Below are positions 19,617 to 29,149 of a DNA stretch of 42,206 bases, in pieces (the stretch's first letter is position 1; each line of letters begins with the position of its first letter). Source of the DNA: Crocinitomicaceae bacterium. GTDB lineage: Bacteria; Bacteroidota; Bacteroidia; Flavobacteriales_D; CAJJDF01. Below the pieces are notes generated by a model that worked only from the letters and a program-made list of their open reading frames with translations, was not told where the DNA came from and searched no databases. The DNA is taken from positions 17,519 through 59,724 of the forward strand of contig JAHEIE010000004.1 in assembly GCA_024639505.1 (NCBI GenBank), in the 5' to 3' direction. The position numbers and the translations under genes are program-made.

Positions 19617-21271
19617 CTGCGAAGAAGAGCTTTGGCATTGTCCAATGCAGCATCGCTTATTACACTTCCGCTTAGCATTTTAGCTATTTCCACTACTCTA
19701 CTTTCTTTATCCAAAACTTTCATTTTGGTGTAAGTAGCATATTCGTCAGTTGTTTTATACACCTTAAAATGAGAATCTCCTTTGCTGGCTATTTGTGGCA
19801 AGTGAGTAATTGCAAGAACTTGAGAATTTGCACTTATCTTTCTCATCATTTCAGCCATTTTGGAGGCAATATCTCCAGAAACTCCTGTATCAATTTCATC
19901 AAAAATAAGAGATGGTAATTGCTTTTTCTGAGCCAGATTAGTTTTGATACAGAGCATCAATCTCGATAATTCTCCTCCCGAAGCCACTTTTGCAATTGGA
20001 TTAAAACTTCCTCCTTTGTTAGCTTTGAACAAAAACTGAATAGAATCTATGCCATTCGGAGAATATTCGGTCTTGTTTTCAATTTTCAACTGAATTTGAG
20101 CATCTTTCATACCCAATCCTACTAACATTTCGTTAATTTCGGATTCTATTGATTTAAAAACAGCAGTTCGAGATTTAGTCAACTTCCCTCCCGTTTTTTC
20201 TACCAAAGTATAACTTTCGGTCACTTTTCCAGAGAGCTTTTCAATTTCTGAATCAAAATTGGAAGCTAACACAAGATTCTCTTCAATTCCATTTCTTACT
20301 TCTATCAATTCGGATACCGATTCTGTTCTGTGTTTTTGAAATGCAGCTTGAAGCAGATTCAGTTTTTCAGTCAAAACTTCTATTCTGTCGCTATCAAAAA
20401 CAATATCTTCATTCGTCTCCTCAATCTCTGATTTCACATCTTCCAATTCGATGAGCGAAGATTGAATTCGCTCATAAATTTCTTTTGTTTTTTTACTGGA
20501 GTCAGAAACTGACGACAAAGAATGTGAAACATCTTGCAATTGACTTATTATTCCTAATTCGTTGTCTAACAATTCAAAAGCCTTATTAAAACTCGCTTTA
20601 ATAAACTCTGCGTTGTTCAATAAATCAAATTCTTCTTGCATTTCTTCTTGATGAACCCCTTCTAGATTTAACGCATCTAACTCATCAAATTGAAACTGAA
20701 AGTAGTCTAAATCGGATTTTAGTTTAGCTTCTTTTTCTTTCAGGTTTTCAAGTTCAGATTTTAGTTTTTTGTACACCTCAAATTCCAACTTAAATTCCTT
20801 TTTGAGCTCATAGTTTTTGGCATTGGCGTCAACTATACTCAATTGATATTCGTTGGTATTCAGTAATAATGTTTGGTGCTGCGAATGAACATCAATTAAT
20901 TTTTCACTCAATTGTTTCAATATGGCTAAAGAAACTGGCGTATCGTTTATAAAAGCTCGTGATTTACCCGAAGGTAAAATTTCTCTTCTCAAGATAGATT
21001 CAGACTCATAATCTAACTCATGCTCTACAAAAAATGACTGAAGATTCAGTTCTTTGATTCCAAACCAAGTTTCTATCACACATTTTTCGCTTGCCTCGTT
21101 CAAAACTGCACCATCCAATCTCTCGCCCAATGTCAATCCGAGAGCTCCCAAAATGATAGACTTACCAGCTCCGGTTTCTCCTGTAATAGCAGAAAAACCC
21201 GAGTTAAAGTCGATTTCGAGCTCATTGATAAGAGCGTAATTCTTTATTTTTATTTTCGATAGCACACACAA
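19613..21271 (-). CDS. recN: DNA repair protein RecN
   Basis: 552 aa: LSKIKIKNYALINELEIDFNSGFSAITGETGAGKSIILGAL, VASGGELSRLMLCIK, LIFDEIDTGVSG. The start could be the GTG at 21265 (MLSKIKIKNYAL...). Confidence 0.95.
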   Translation of the reverse strand: MCVLSKIKIKNYALINELEIDFNSGFSAITGETGAGKSIILGALGLTLGERLDGAVLNEASEKCVIETWFGIKELNLQSFFVEHELDYESESILRREILPSGKSRAFINDTPVSLAILKQLSEKLIDVHSQHQTLLLNTNEYQLSIVDANAKNYELKKEFKLEFEVYKKLKSELENLKEKEAKLKSDLDYFQFQFDELDALNLEGVHQEEMQEEFDLLNNAEFIKASFNKAFELLDNELGIISQLQDVSHSLSSVSDSSKKTKEIYERIQSSLIELEDVKSEIEETNEDIVFDSDRIEVLTEKLNLLQAAFQKHRTESVSELIEVRNGIEENLVLASNFDSEIEKLSGKVTESYTLVEKTGGKLTKSRTAVFKSIESEINEMLVGLGMKDAQIQLKIENKTEYSPNGIDSIQFLFKANKGGSFNPIAKVASGGELSRLMLCIKTNLAQKKQLPSLIFDEIDTGVSGDIASKMAEMMRKISANSQVLAITHLPQIASKGDSHFKVYKTTDEYATYTKMKVLDKESRVVEIAKMLSGSVISDAALDNAKALLRS

Positions 21272-21371
21272 AAGTACGAAACAGAATTTGAACTTATTCT
21301 ATACTTTTCACTAAACTTTTATTTCACAATTTTGGATTCTATTTTGGGTTTTTTGATAACTTTGTTACACT

Positions 21372-22376
21372 ATGAATCACCTAGAAATAATAGCCGATTT
21401 AAAACAGAAGAAACTCCAGCCCATTTATTTTTTGGAAGGAGAAGAAACTTATTTCATTGATATGATTTCTGATTACATAGAAGATAACCTATTGCAAGAA
21501 CACGAAAGAGATTTTAATCAGACTATTTTTTATGGAAAAGATGCTGATCCAAATCAAGTTATAGAAACCTGCAAAAGATTCCCGATGATGAGCGACAAGC
21601 AAGTCGTAATAATTAAGGAAGCCCAACACTTGATAAAGGTTCTTGATAAATTTGAAAACTATTTCAAACAACCACAACCATCCACTATTCTAGTTTTTTG
21701 TTATAAATACAAAACCTTGGACAAGCGAAAAGCTATAACCAAGGTGATTTCAAAAAACTCATTATACTTTACTGCGGCAAAAATAAAAGATTACCAATTG
21801 CCTGCCTGGATAGAGAATCAGGCGAAAAGCCATAAGTTAAAAATTGACGGCAGAAACGCTTCTTTGTTGGCAGAATATTTAGGGAATGACCTTAGCAAAG
21901 TAGACAATGAACTCTCAAAATTGGCCATGATTTTGAAATCTGGCGGAGAAATAACATCTCAAGCCATAGAAGATCACATTGGGATAAGTAAAGATTATAA
22001 CGTGTTTGAATTGCAAAACGCACTTTCTGCAAAAAATCACGAAGCAGCCTATAAAATCGCTTACTACTTTGGTAAAAATGAAAAAGCTCATCCTTTTGTT
22101 TTGACTCTAGGGTTTTTATTCTCCTATTTTTCAAAAGTGAGTGTTGTTGCTTTTTCTAAAAACAAAGGAAACGACAATACTTTGGCAAAGGAAGCCGGAA
22201 TTTCGCCTTATTTTATTAAAGACTATAAAAATGCTGCTCGCAACTATTCACCTACCAAATTGGTGAAAATTGTGAAATATATGAAAGAATACGACTTAAA
22301 ATCGAAAGGCGTAAATAACACCTCTGCCAGTCACAATGATTTGCTCAAGGAGTTGTTATTCAAAATTCTTAACTAA
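21372..22376 (+). CDS. holA: DNA polymerase III subunit delta
   Basis: 334 aa: LKQKKLQPIYFLEGEETYFIDMISDYIE; HolA-like architecture (LSKVDNELSKLAMI). Confidence 0.9.
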   Translation: MNHLEIIADLKQKKLQPIYFLEGEETYFIDMISDYIEDNLLQEHERDFNQTIFYGKDADPNQVIETCKRFPMMSDKQVVIIKEAQHLIKVLDKFENYFKQPQPSTILVFCYKYKTLDKRKAITKVISKNSLYFTAAKIKDYQLPAWIENQAKSHKLKIDGRNASLLAEYLGNDLSKVDNELSKLAMILKSGGEITSQAIEDHIGISKDYNVFELQNALSAKNHEAAYKIAYYFGKNEKAHPFVLTLGFLFSYFSKVSVVAFSKNKGNDNTLAKEAGISPYFIKDYKNAARNYSPTKLVKIVKYMKEYDLKSKGVNNTSASHNDLLKELLFKILN

Positions 22377-22389
22377 AAACTATCTAACT

Positions 22390-22773
22390 ATGAACTTAAA
22401 ACAAATAACAGCAGGAATTATAATCTTCCTACTTCTATCAGGGTGCTCTGTTTTTCAGCCAGCTACTCAAAAAAAAGCTGAAGAAAAAATGGATTTTTCA
22501 TTTTCTAAATTGGACAAGAAAGGACTGATAAAAAAACGAGGAACCTCATTGGCCTATGAGTTTTGTATTCCCAACGAATCGGAATACCTGGATAAAATAA
22601 AATCCATTGATCAAACTATTGCCATTTACAAATCCTCGACAGGAAGAATAGGCTGTGGAGAAAATCAAATCTTGTGCATTGGCGAAACAATGGATAAAAA
22701 TTACAAAGAAATAATTATCGCACTTACAAACCTTCCTTATGTTAAAAATATCAACGAAAGTTTTTTTGAGTAG
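22390..22773 (+). CDS. Hypothetical lipoprotein
   Basis: MNLKQITAGIIIFLLLSGCSVFQ with lipobox LSGC; the longer ORF start at 22336 overlaps holA and is unlikely. Confidence 0.7.
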   Translation: MNLKQITAGIIIFLLLSGCSVFQPATQKKAEEKMDFSFSKLDKKGLIKKRGTSLAYEFCIPNESEYLDKIKSIDQTIAIYKSSTGRIGCGENQILCIGETMDKNYKEIIIALTNLPYVKNINESFFE

Positions 22774-23272
22774 CATTCTTTGCTTCTTATTGCTGACACA
22801 ATGTTCCTCAACAAAAAAAGCAACCACATCAAGCACAGAGCTCATTGGTGAAATTACTGTTCGAGATATTCAGGAGAGCATTCACAAAGATTGGTTCAAT
22901 AATGAGCTTTATACCTATCCTGTAGATACCGAAACTCTTGATGATTTGTTGAATAATCCCGAGCGATTAAAATCAATGTCTGTTACCATTTATATGGGAA
23001 CTTGGTGCAGCGATAGCCAAAGAGAAGTACCGAGGTTTTATAATATATTGCGATTTTTGAATGTTACTGATTTTAAGATTATTGGAATGGATTTAGATAA
23101 AAAAACACCCCAAAAACTTGAAAAAGGAATGAAAATAAAATACGTCCCTACGTTTATTATCTACGAAAATGGAAAGGAAATAAATCGAATAATAGAATCG
23201 CCTGTTCAATCTCTTGAAAAAGATTTGATTTCAATAGTTCAGGCAAAAAATTACACGCCACACTACAATTAA
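22739..23272 (+). CDS. Thioredoxin-fold lipoprotein with CxxS active-site motif
   Basis: MLKISTKVFLSSILCFLLLTQCSSTKK signal peptide; IYMGTWCSDSQREVPRFYNIL; cis-Pro-like VPTFIIYENGKE. Confidence 0.85.
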   Translation: MLKISTKVFLSSILCFLLLTQCSSTKKATTSSTELIGEITVRDIQESIHKDWFNNELYTYPVDTETLDDLLNNPERLKSMSVTIYMGTWCSDSQREVPRFYNILRFLNVTDFKIIGMDLDKKTPQKLEKGMKIKYVPTFIIYENGKEINRIIESPVQSLEKDLISIVQAKNYTPHYN

Positions 23273-23302
23273 TCGTTTTTTTATTTCTATATTCATATAG
23301 TT

Positions 23303-23911
23303 ATGGAAGAAATAAAACAATTATTTAATTTTAATGAACTCAATTCATTGAAAGTTCAAAAAGGCAGAATACTGATTTCTGATCCTTTTTTGAATGATAA
23401 TTATTTTTCTAATGCCGTAATTCTCATTTGTGAAATGAATGAAAAAGGAGCATTTGGATTAGTGCTCAATCACTACATCGAAGAATCTTTGTCGGATTTT
23501 AAGAATGATTTTGACAATGAACGTTCAGATGAATTCAAAATTAGTTTGGGTGGCCCAGTGGATACCGATAGCATTTATTATATTCACAACAGACCTGATG
23601 TAATAAAGGACAGCATTAAAATCTTTGACAATATTTATCTCGGGAACGGCAAAAACTTCACTGATTTATCTACTCTAATTTCAAATGGCAAGATTTCAAA
23701 AAATGAATTGAAATTCTTTTTAGGATATTCCGGATGGACTGCTGGTCAGCTCGAAAATGAGTTAACCAAAAACTCGTGGTTTGTTGGTAATCTTTCGGCA
23801 AAAACTATCATGAATTACCAAAACGAAGACATTTGGAAAAAAACAATGGAAAAAATGAGCGAAAAGCACAGAGTAATTTCCAATTTTCCTCAAAATCCTT
23901 TACTCAATTAG
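23303..23911 (+). CDS. YqgE/AlgH family protein
   Basis: 202 aa: KGRILISDPFLNDNYFSNAVILICEMNEKGAFGLVLNHY, LGGPVDTDSIYYIH, FLGYSGWTAGQLENEL. Confidence 0.95.
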   Translation: MEEIKQLFNFNELNSLKVQKGRILISDPFLNDNYFSNAVILICEMNEKGAFGLVLNHYIEESLSDFKNDFDNERSDEFKISLGGPVDTDSIYYIHNRPDVIKDSIKIFDNIYLGNGKNFTDLSTLISNGKISKNELKFFLGYSGWTAGQLENELTKNSWFVGNLSAKTIMNYQNEDIWKKTMEKMSEKHRVISNFPQNPLLN

Positions 23912-24768
23912 CTTTGAATTACTGATTTTGTATCTTGATTTAAAAGCTGAACCAATTGATCGGCCATTTTATGAAAAAACCGCTTGGTTTTGTAACTCCT
24001 CACCCATTTTATTCCTTGGATAGCATTAGTAAGGATAATTTCATCACACGACAATAAATGACCTGCAGTAATAGAACTTTCATACACTTTGATGTTGTTT
24101 GAAAGAGCCAAATTTATTACTTTCATTCTCATAGTTCCTCCCACACAACCAGAAGAAAGCGGTGGAGTGTACAACACACCGTTACTCACTATAAAGAAGT
24201 TAGAATTTGTACTTTCAATAATATTCATTTTATCATTAATCAAAAGATGATCTCCCAATCCCTTTTCTTTGGCAGCATGAATGGCCGCAACATAGAAAAA
24301 TGCATTAGTTGTTTTGAAAGAAGCGTATTTATTCAATGGTTTTGTAACATCATTAAACAAATCTACATCAATTCCTTCTGGGCTCAACACAAAATCATTG
24401 GACGGAAACTGCTCAGCTTCAATTATAAATCCTGGTTCGTTTGTTTCGGAGTAATACGAAGCCACCTCACCTTTTCGGTAAATAGTAAGTTTTACTCTTC
24501 CTCCATGATGAATTCCATTGTGCTGAAGCAGGCTTTTGATTTGATTTTCAAAATAATCCAAAGTAAAGAAATATGGAATATCAATACGAAACACTTTCAT
24601 TCCTTCTAGTAACCTAGAAAAGTGCGCCTCGAAATTGTAAACCTCACCATTCACCACACGAATACTCTCGAACAAACCATCGCCATACCTAAAGGATCTG
24701 TTGTGTATTGAAAGAATGGGCTGGTCAGTTGGAAAAAACTCTCCGTTGTATAGTAGATCTGCACTCAA
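23908..24768 (-). CDS. Aminotransferase class IV (branched-chain aminotransferase / aminodeoxychorismate lyase-like)
   Basis: 286 aa: SIHNRSFRYGDGLFESIRVVNGEVYNFEAHFSRL, YASFKTTNAFFYV (PLP Lys), NIIESTNSNFFIV. Confidence 0.9.
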   Translation of the reverse strand: MSADLLYNGEFFPTDQPILSIHNRSFRYGDGLFESIRVVNGEVYNFEAHFSRLLEGMKVFRIDIPYFFTLDYFENQIKSLLQHNGIHHGGRVKLTIYRKGEVASYYSETNEPGFIIEAEQFPSNDFVLSPEGIDVDLFNDVTKPLNKYASFKTTNAFFYVAAIHAAKEKGLGDHLLINDKMNIIESTNSNFFIVSNGVLYTPPLSSGCVGGTMRMKVINLALSNNIKVYESSITAGHLLSCDEIILTNAIQGIKWVRSYKTKRFFHKMADQLVQLLNQDTKSVIQS

Positions 24769-24785
24769 AATATTAGTGATTTTTT

Positions 24786-25409
24786 TTAGATTATGTTTTG
24801 AATTTGTTGAATAAAGTTAACAATAACAAACTTAGGACTAATAATTATTGTAAAAAGAACTCCGAACAAAGCTCCCAATAGATGAGCATCATGAGCAATA
24901 TTAGTTCTTCCCCTGTTGTTCATATACATTTCGTATCCTACATACAATACTCCAAAAACGATGGCTGGCATAGGAATAGCCGCATATATATAAATGGTAT
25001 TGGTAGGATCCAGAATAATGGAGGAAAACAAAACTGCAGATACAGCTCCCGAAGCTCCCAAAGAATTGTAAACGGGATTATCCTTATTCTTTCGCAAAGC
25101 AGGAAGTGATGCAAATAAAATCCCCCCTGTATATAAGGTTATGAAATAAAGTAAACCTAAGGAACCAAATTTGAGTGTAAAAAAGAGCTCAACATACTGC
25201 CCAAAGAAATACAACACAAACATATTGATTCCCAAATGAATTAAATCGGCATGGATAAATGCATGCGAAAACAATCTGTGCCATTCGTTGTGGTAATAAA
25301 CCTTAGCCGGATTGAACAACATTTTATGTTTCAAGTCCAAATTTTCTGAAACATAGAGCGAAATGGCTACTGTTGTAATAATGATGATAATTGTAATCGA
25401 AAAACTCAT
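24786..25409 (-). CDS. Rhomboid-family intramembrane serine protease
   Basis: 207 aa, six TM: EWHRLFSHAFIHADLIHLGINM, catalytic LGASGAVSAV, HDAHLLGALFG. Confidence 0.93.
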   Translation of the reverse strand: MSFSITIIIIITTVAISLYVSENLDLKHKMLFNPAKVYYHNEWHRLFSHAFIHADLIHLGINMFVLYFFGQYVELFFTLKFGSLGLLYFITLYTGGILFASLPALRKNKDNPVYNSLGASGAVSAVLFSSIILDPTNTIYIYAAIPMPAIVFGVLYVGYEMYMNNRGRTNIAHDAHLLGALFGVLFTIIISPKFVIVNFIQQIQNII

Positions 25410-25614
25410 TCTGATAATTGGGTTTGAATTCTTCTAAATTACCCAAAAGAGATACTTTCTACAAATAAATTACAAATGGATTGCACGAAATAGCCTAAGA
25501 CTCGTACAATGAGTGGTTTGTAGCAAATTGAGGTGGTAATTGGTAAAAACATATTAAAACCAATCGTTTTTATGAACATTTACTCACTTTTATTAACATA
25601 AACCCTTGCTACAC

Positions 25615-25644
25615 TTGGTTTATAAAGGATTTCGTATATATTTG
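25615..25644 (+). promoter_or_regulatory. Bacteroidota-type promoter for the HU gene
   Basis: TTG (25615-25617) - 19 nt - TATATTTG (25637-25644), matching TTG-N19-TAnnTTTG. Confidence 0.65.
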
Positions 25645-25695
25645 TTACAGTTAACGAAAGTTAATGTTTTTTATTAATCATTTAAACAAAAGAAA

Positions 25696-25968
25696 ATGAA
25701 CAAAACAGATTTAATCGATGCTATGGCATCAAATTCAGGATTGAGCAAAGCTGACTCAAAAAGAGCTTTAGAAGGATTTATGGACGCTACTGCGGGATCT
25801 TTGAAAAAAGGTGACAAAGTATCTCTAGTAGGATGGGGAACTTTTTCTGTATCTAACAGAGCTGCAAGAACTGGAAGAAACCCACAAACTGGGAAAGAAA
25901 TCAAAATTGCTGCTAAAAATGTAGTAAAGTTCAAAGCTGGTTCTGAATTAGCTAAGACTGTAAACTAA
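25696..25968 (+). CDS. HU-family DNA-binding protein
   Basis: 90 aa: MNKTDLIDAMASNSGLSKADSKRALEGFMD, GWGTFSVSNRAARTGRNPQTGKEIKIAAKNVVKFKAGSEL. Confidence 0.97.
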   Translation: MNKTDLIDAMASNSGLSKADSKRALEGFMDATAGSLKKGDKVSLVGWGTFSVSNRAARTGRNPQTGKEIKIAAKNVVKFKAGSELAKTVN

Positions 25969-25990
25969 GGTATACCTTTAGTTGAATAAA

Positions 25991-26022
25991 AAATCCTGTT
26001 CCTTTTGGAACAGGATTTTTTT
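25991..26022 (+). terminator. Rho-independent terminator after the HU gene
   Basis: AAATCCTGTTCC-TTTT-GGAACAGGATTT, perfect 12-bp stem followed by a T run. Confidence 0.9.
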
Positions 26023-26072
26023 ATGTCGTTTTTTTTGGGGTGAAAATTAGTTGATTATAGAATAATCAAACT

Positions 26073-27800
26073 CTAAAACTCAAAATCCAGATTCAATTTA
26101 TCTTTCAGATAAAGCAACTCTGGTTTGGTTTCGGATAATTTTAGGAATTTTTCTTTGTCGGTGTACAGAAAAACCTCCGCCTTTTCGTTTTTTACCAACT
26201 TAGCTTGAAGTTGAATAAAATAATTATTCAATTCTTTCTTTAGATAATCCAGAAAAGTTTGTTTTTCTCTGTTGAAATTGTCAAACAATGTTTTGTTATC
26301 TAGCACGTGTTCAATCACAAAACCATCTTTCAGTTCTGGAGTATTGCAAGTAAGTGCAGTGTGTAGCGTTTTTTTGTTCTTGTCGTTGGCACTCACGGCA
26401 TATTCTTGCCATTTTACCATCAATTGTTCTAGAGTAAACTCATCTTTGTCTTTTCTCTCTTCTTCCTCTGCCTGCTCTTGTTTTTTCTCAAGAGTTTGCT
26501 TGATTGAAAATCCAGAAAAGTTGGTGTTTTTGACAATCGGTTTCGAAACTACTTTCGGCTTTTCTTGAGGTTCAGGTTGTTTTTGAATTTCTTCAACTTC
26601 TTTTAGCCCAGGAGTTAGAGGCATTGCATTTACTTCCTGAACAGGAGCAGCAACAACCGAAGACGAATTAGAATTTTCCGAAGGTGATTTAATTTCGGTT
26701 TCAGAAACTTTTGAATTCTCTTTAGTTTCTAGATTTTTTTTTTGCTCACTTTGTCCGAGTGAGCTTAGCTTAATAAGTGTGAGTTCAACCAACAACCGCT
26801 GGTTTTTACTGGTTTTGTAATGAGTGTCTGCATCCGAAATGAGCTCCAAACCTTTCACCAAGGTTCGTGCACTTGTTTCTACACTTTGCGAGAGATATTT
26901 TTCTTTCACATTCTCTCCTACTTCTAGCAGTTTTACAGTCTCTGGACTTTTAGAAACTAACAAATCTCTAAAATGACTTCCTAAACCAGTAATGAAATGA
27001 TGTCCATCAAATCCATGATTTAGTATTTCATCCAAAGCCAACAAACAATCAGAAATATTGTGTTTGTTAATGGCTTCAACTATTCTAAAGTAATAATTAT
27101 AATCCAGTACATTCAGGTTTTGAATGACAGAATCATACGTTATGTTTCTGTTCGAAAAATTGACAATTTGATCAAAAATAGAAAGAGAATCCCTTAAAGC
27201 TCCATCAGCTTTTTCGGCAATTACGTACAACGCTTCTTTTTCGTAGGTAATCCCTTCTTTTTCAGCAATTTTCTCCAAGTGAGCCACCATGTCTACTACT
27301 TTTATTCTATTAAAGTTGTAAACCTGACATCTGGATAATATGGTAGGAATTATTTTATGTTTTTCGGTAGTTGCAAGGATGAATATTGCATGCGGTGGCG
27401 GTTCTTCCAATGTTTTTAGGAAAGCATTGAATGCCGCACTTGACAACATGTGAACCTCATCTATGATGTACACTTTGTATTTTCCTACTTGTGGCGGAAT
27501 TCGAACTTGATCCGTAATGTATCGAATGTCCTCTACCGAATTGTTCGAAGCGGCATCTAGTTCAAAAATATTAAAAGATAAATCTTCATTTTCGCCCAAA
27601 GAATCTTGATTGATGATTTTTGCAAAAATACGAGCACAAGAAGTTTTACCCACTCCTCTTGGTCCACAAAACAAATAAGCTTGTGCCATTTGCCCCGTTT
27701 TAATAGAGTTCTCCAATGTAGAAGTAATGGACTCTTGCCCTACTACACTATTAAATGAATTGGGTCTATATTTTCTTGCTGAAACTACAAATTCGCTCAT
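26073..27800 (-). CDS. dnaX: DNA polymerase III subunit gamma/tau
   Basis: 575 aa: VSARKYRPNSFNSVVGQESITSTLENSIKTGQMAQAYLFCGPRGVGKTSCARIFAK, IIDEVHMLSSAAFNAFLKTLEEPPPHAIFILATTE. Confidence 0.96.
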   Translation of the reverse strand: MSEFVVSARKYRPNSFNSVVGQESITSTLENSIKTGQMAQAYLFCGPRGVGKTSCARIFAKIINQDSLGENEDLSFNIFELDAASNNSVEDIRYITDQVRIPPQVGKYKVYIIDEVHMLSSAAFNAFLKTLEEPPPHAIFILATTEKHKIIPTILSRCQVYNFNRIKVVDMVAHLEKIAEKEGITYEKEALYVIAEKADGALRDSLSIFDQIVNFSNRNITYDSVIQNLNVLDYNYYFRIVEAINKHNISDCLLALDEILNHGFDGHHFITGLGSHFRDLLVSKSPETVKLLEVGENVKEKYLSQSVETSARTLVKGLELISDADTHYKTSKNQRLLVELTLIKLSSLGQSEQKKNLETKENSKVSETEIKSPSENSNSSSVVAAPVQEVNAMPLTPGLKEVEEIQKQPEPQEKPKVVSKPIVKNTNFSGFSIKQTLEKKQEQAEEEERKDKDEFTLEQLMVKWQEYAVSANDKNKKTLHTALTCNTPELKDGFVIEHVLDNKTLFDNFNREKQTFLDYLKKELNNYFIQLQAKLVKNEKAEVFLYTDKEKFLKLSETKPELLYLKDKLNLDFEF

Positions 27801-27902
27801 GTAGTAAAATTAGTATAATTCTATTAGTTTAAAAGTAAATTCAGGGCAATTTTTTATCGAAATTCTATTTCTTGTCAGATTCCTAAATTCTACCTTATTT
27901 AC

Positions 27903-29105
27903 TTATTCAAAATCTGGGTACAACAAATATTTTTTTCTCATTTTTTTGTAAGAATCCAATCCTTCTTCCCAAGATTTCTGAATATTTTCGATGGATTCAT
28001 TTTTCTCTATTTGTTTTCTGAATTCATCTGTTCCTGCCAATAAATCAAAAAACCGAGCTCGGGTAATAAAATCACCTTTTGTTTTTTGATTCATCCCAAT
28101 CAGCCAATGCAAATACAATCCCTTGGTATTTCTTACGTACAACAACCCAAACAAACTCAAATCATACCCTATACACTCTTTACCCAAATGTTTTGGATTT
28201 GTAGCTCCCACAGCAGATTTAGGTGTGAAAACAAAAGAACCGGTATCTATTTGAGGCGAACCAATTACCTGAAAAGGCAAGTCTGTTCCTCTACCTACAC
28301 TTACGGAAGTTCCCTCGAAAAAGCACAAAGATGGATACAGATACACCGAAGACATATTGGGCAAATTGGGCGAAGGCGCTACTGGCAATTCATAAAAATC
28401 CGAATGAGAATAATTGAGACAAGAAATCACAGTTAATTTGCATTTCTTTTGTCCTTTTAGCCAAGTTTCACCATTTATCATGGTTGCCAACTCTCCTACT
28501 GTTAATCCGTGAACTACAGGGATTGGATGCATTCCTACAAAAGATTCAAATCCTTTTTGTAAAATTGGACCATCTACATAAAAACCATTGGGATTGGGCC
28601 TGTCTAGTACCAAAACCTCTTTGTTGTTTTCTGCGGCAGCTTCCATTATGTAATGTAAAGTAGAAATATAGGTATAGAACCTTGCCCCCACATCCTGAAT
28701 ATCAAACAACAGCAAATCAATATCTGCAATTTGTTCTGGTTTTGGTTTTTTATTGGTGCCGTATAACGAAACAATTGGCAAACCAGTTTTCTTGTCTTTG
28801 GATGACTGAACATGTTCCCCTGCCGAGGCAGTTCCTCTAAAACCATGTTCGGGAGAAAACACTTTTTTAACGTCAATTCCATATTCCAACAGTGCATCTA
28901 CCAAATGAGTAGAGCCAACCATAGAAGTTTGATTTGCAACTACTCCTACTTTTTTTCCTTTTAAAAAAGGAAGATATTCTTGGGTTCGTTCTGCTCCCAA
29001 CACGATGTCTGTTTTGAACTGAGTGGTTAAGCTAGATTCTTGCGAAAACCCAAAAAAAGATAAAAAGAATAAAAAAGAAAAAACATGGCGGGGACGAATA
29101 CTCAT
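27903..29105 (-). CDS. DUF1343 protein (NamZ-like exo-beta-N-acetylmuramidase family), predicted exported
   Basis: MSIRPRHVFSFLFFLSFFGFSQ signal peptide; FLKGKKVGVVANQTSMV, KVFSPEHGFRGTASAGEHV, LLFDIQDVGARFYTYISTLHYIMEAAAE, VLDRPNPNG. Confidence 0.9.
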   Translation of the reverse strand: MSIRPRHVFSFLFFLSFFGFSQESSLTTQFKTDIVLGAERTQEYLPFLKGKKVGVVANQTSMVGSTHLVDALLEYGIDVKKVFSPEHGFRGTASAGEHVQSSKDKKTGLPIVSLYGTNKKPKPEQIADIDLLLFDIQDVGARFYTYISTLHYIMEAAAENNKEVLVLDRPNPNGFYVDGPILQKGFESFVGMHPIPVVHGLTVGELATMINGETWLKGQKKCKLTVISCLNYSHSDFYELPVAPSPNLPNMSSVYLYPSLCFFEGTSVSVGRGTDLPFQVIGSPQIDTGSFVFTPKSAVGATNPKHLGKECIGYDLSLFGLLYVRNTKGLYLHWLIGMNQKTKGDFITRARFFDLLAGTDEFRKQIEKNESIENIQKSWEEGLDSYKKMRKKYLLYPDFE

Positions 29106-29149
29106 AATTTGTGTAATTTTAACGAAGAATAATTTTAACACTTCAAACT

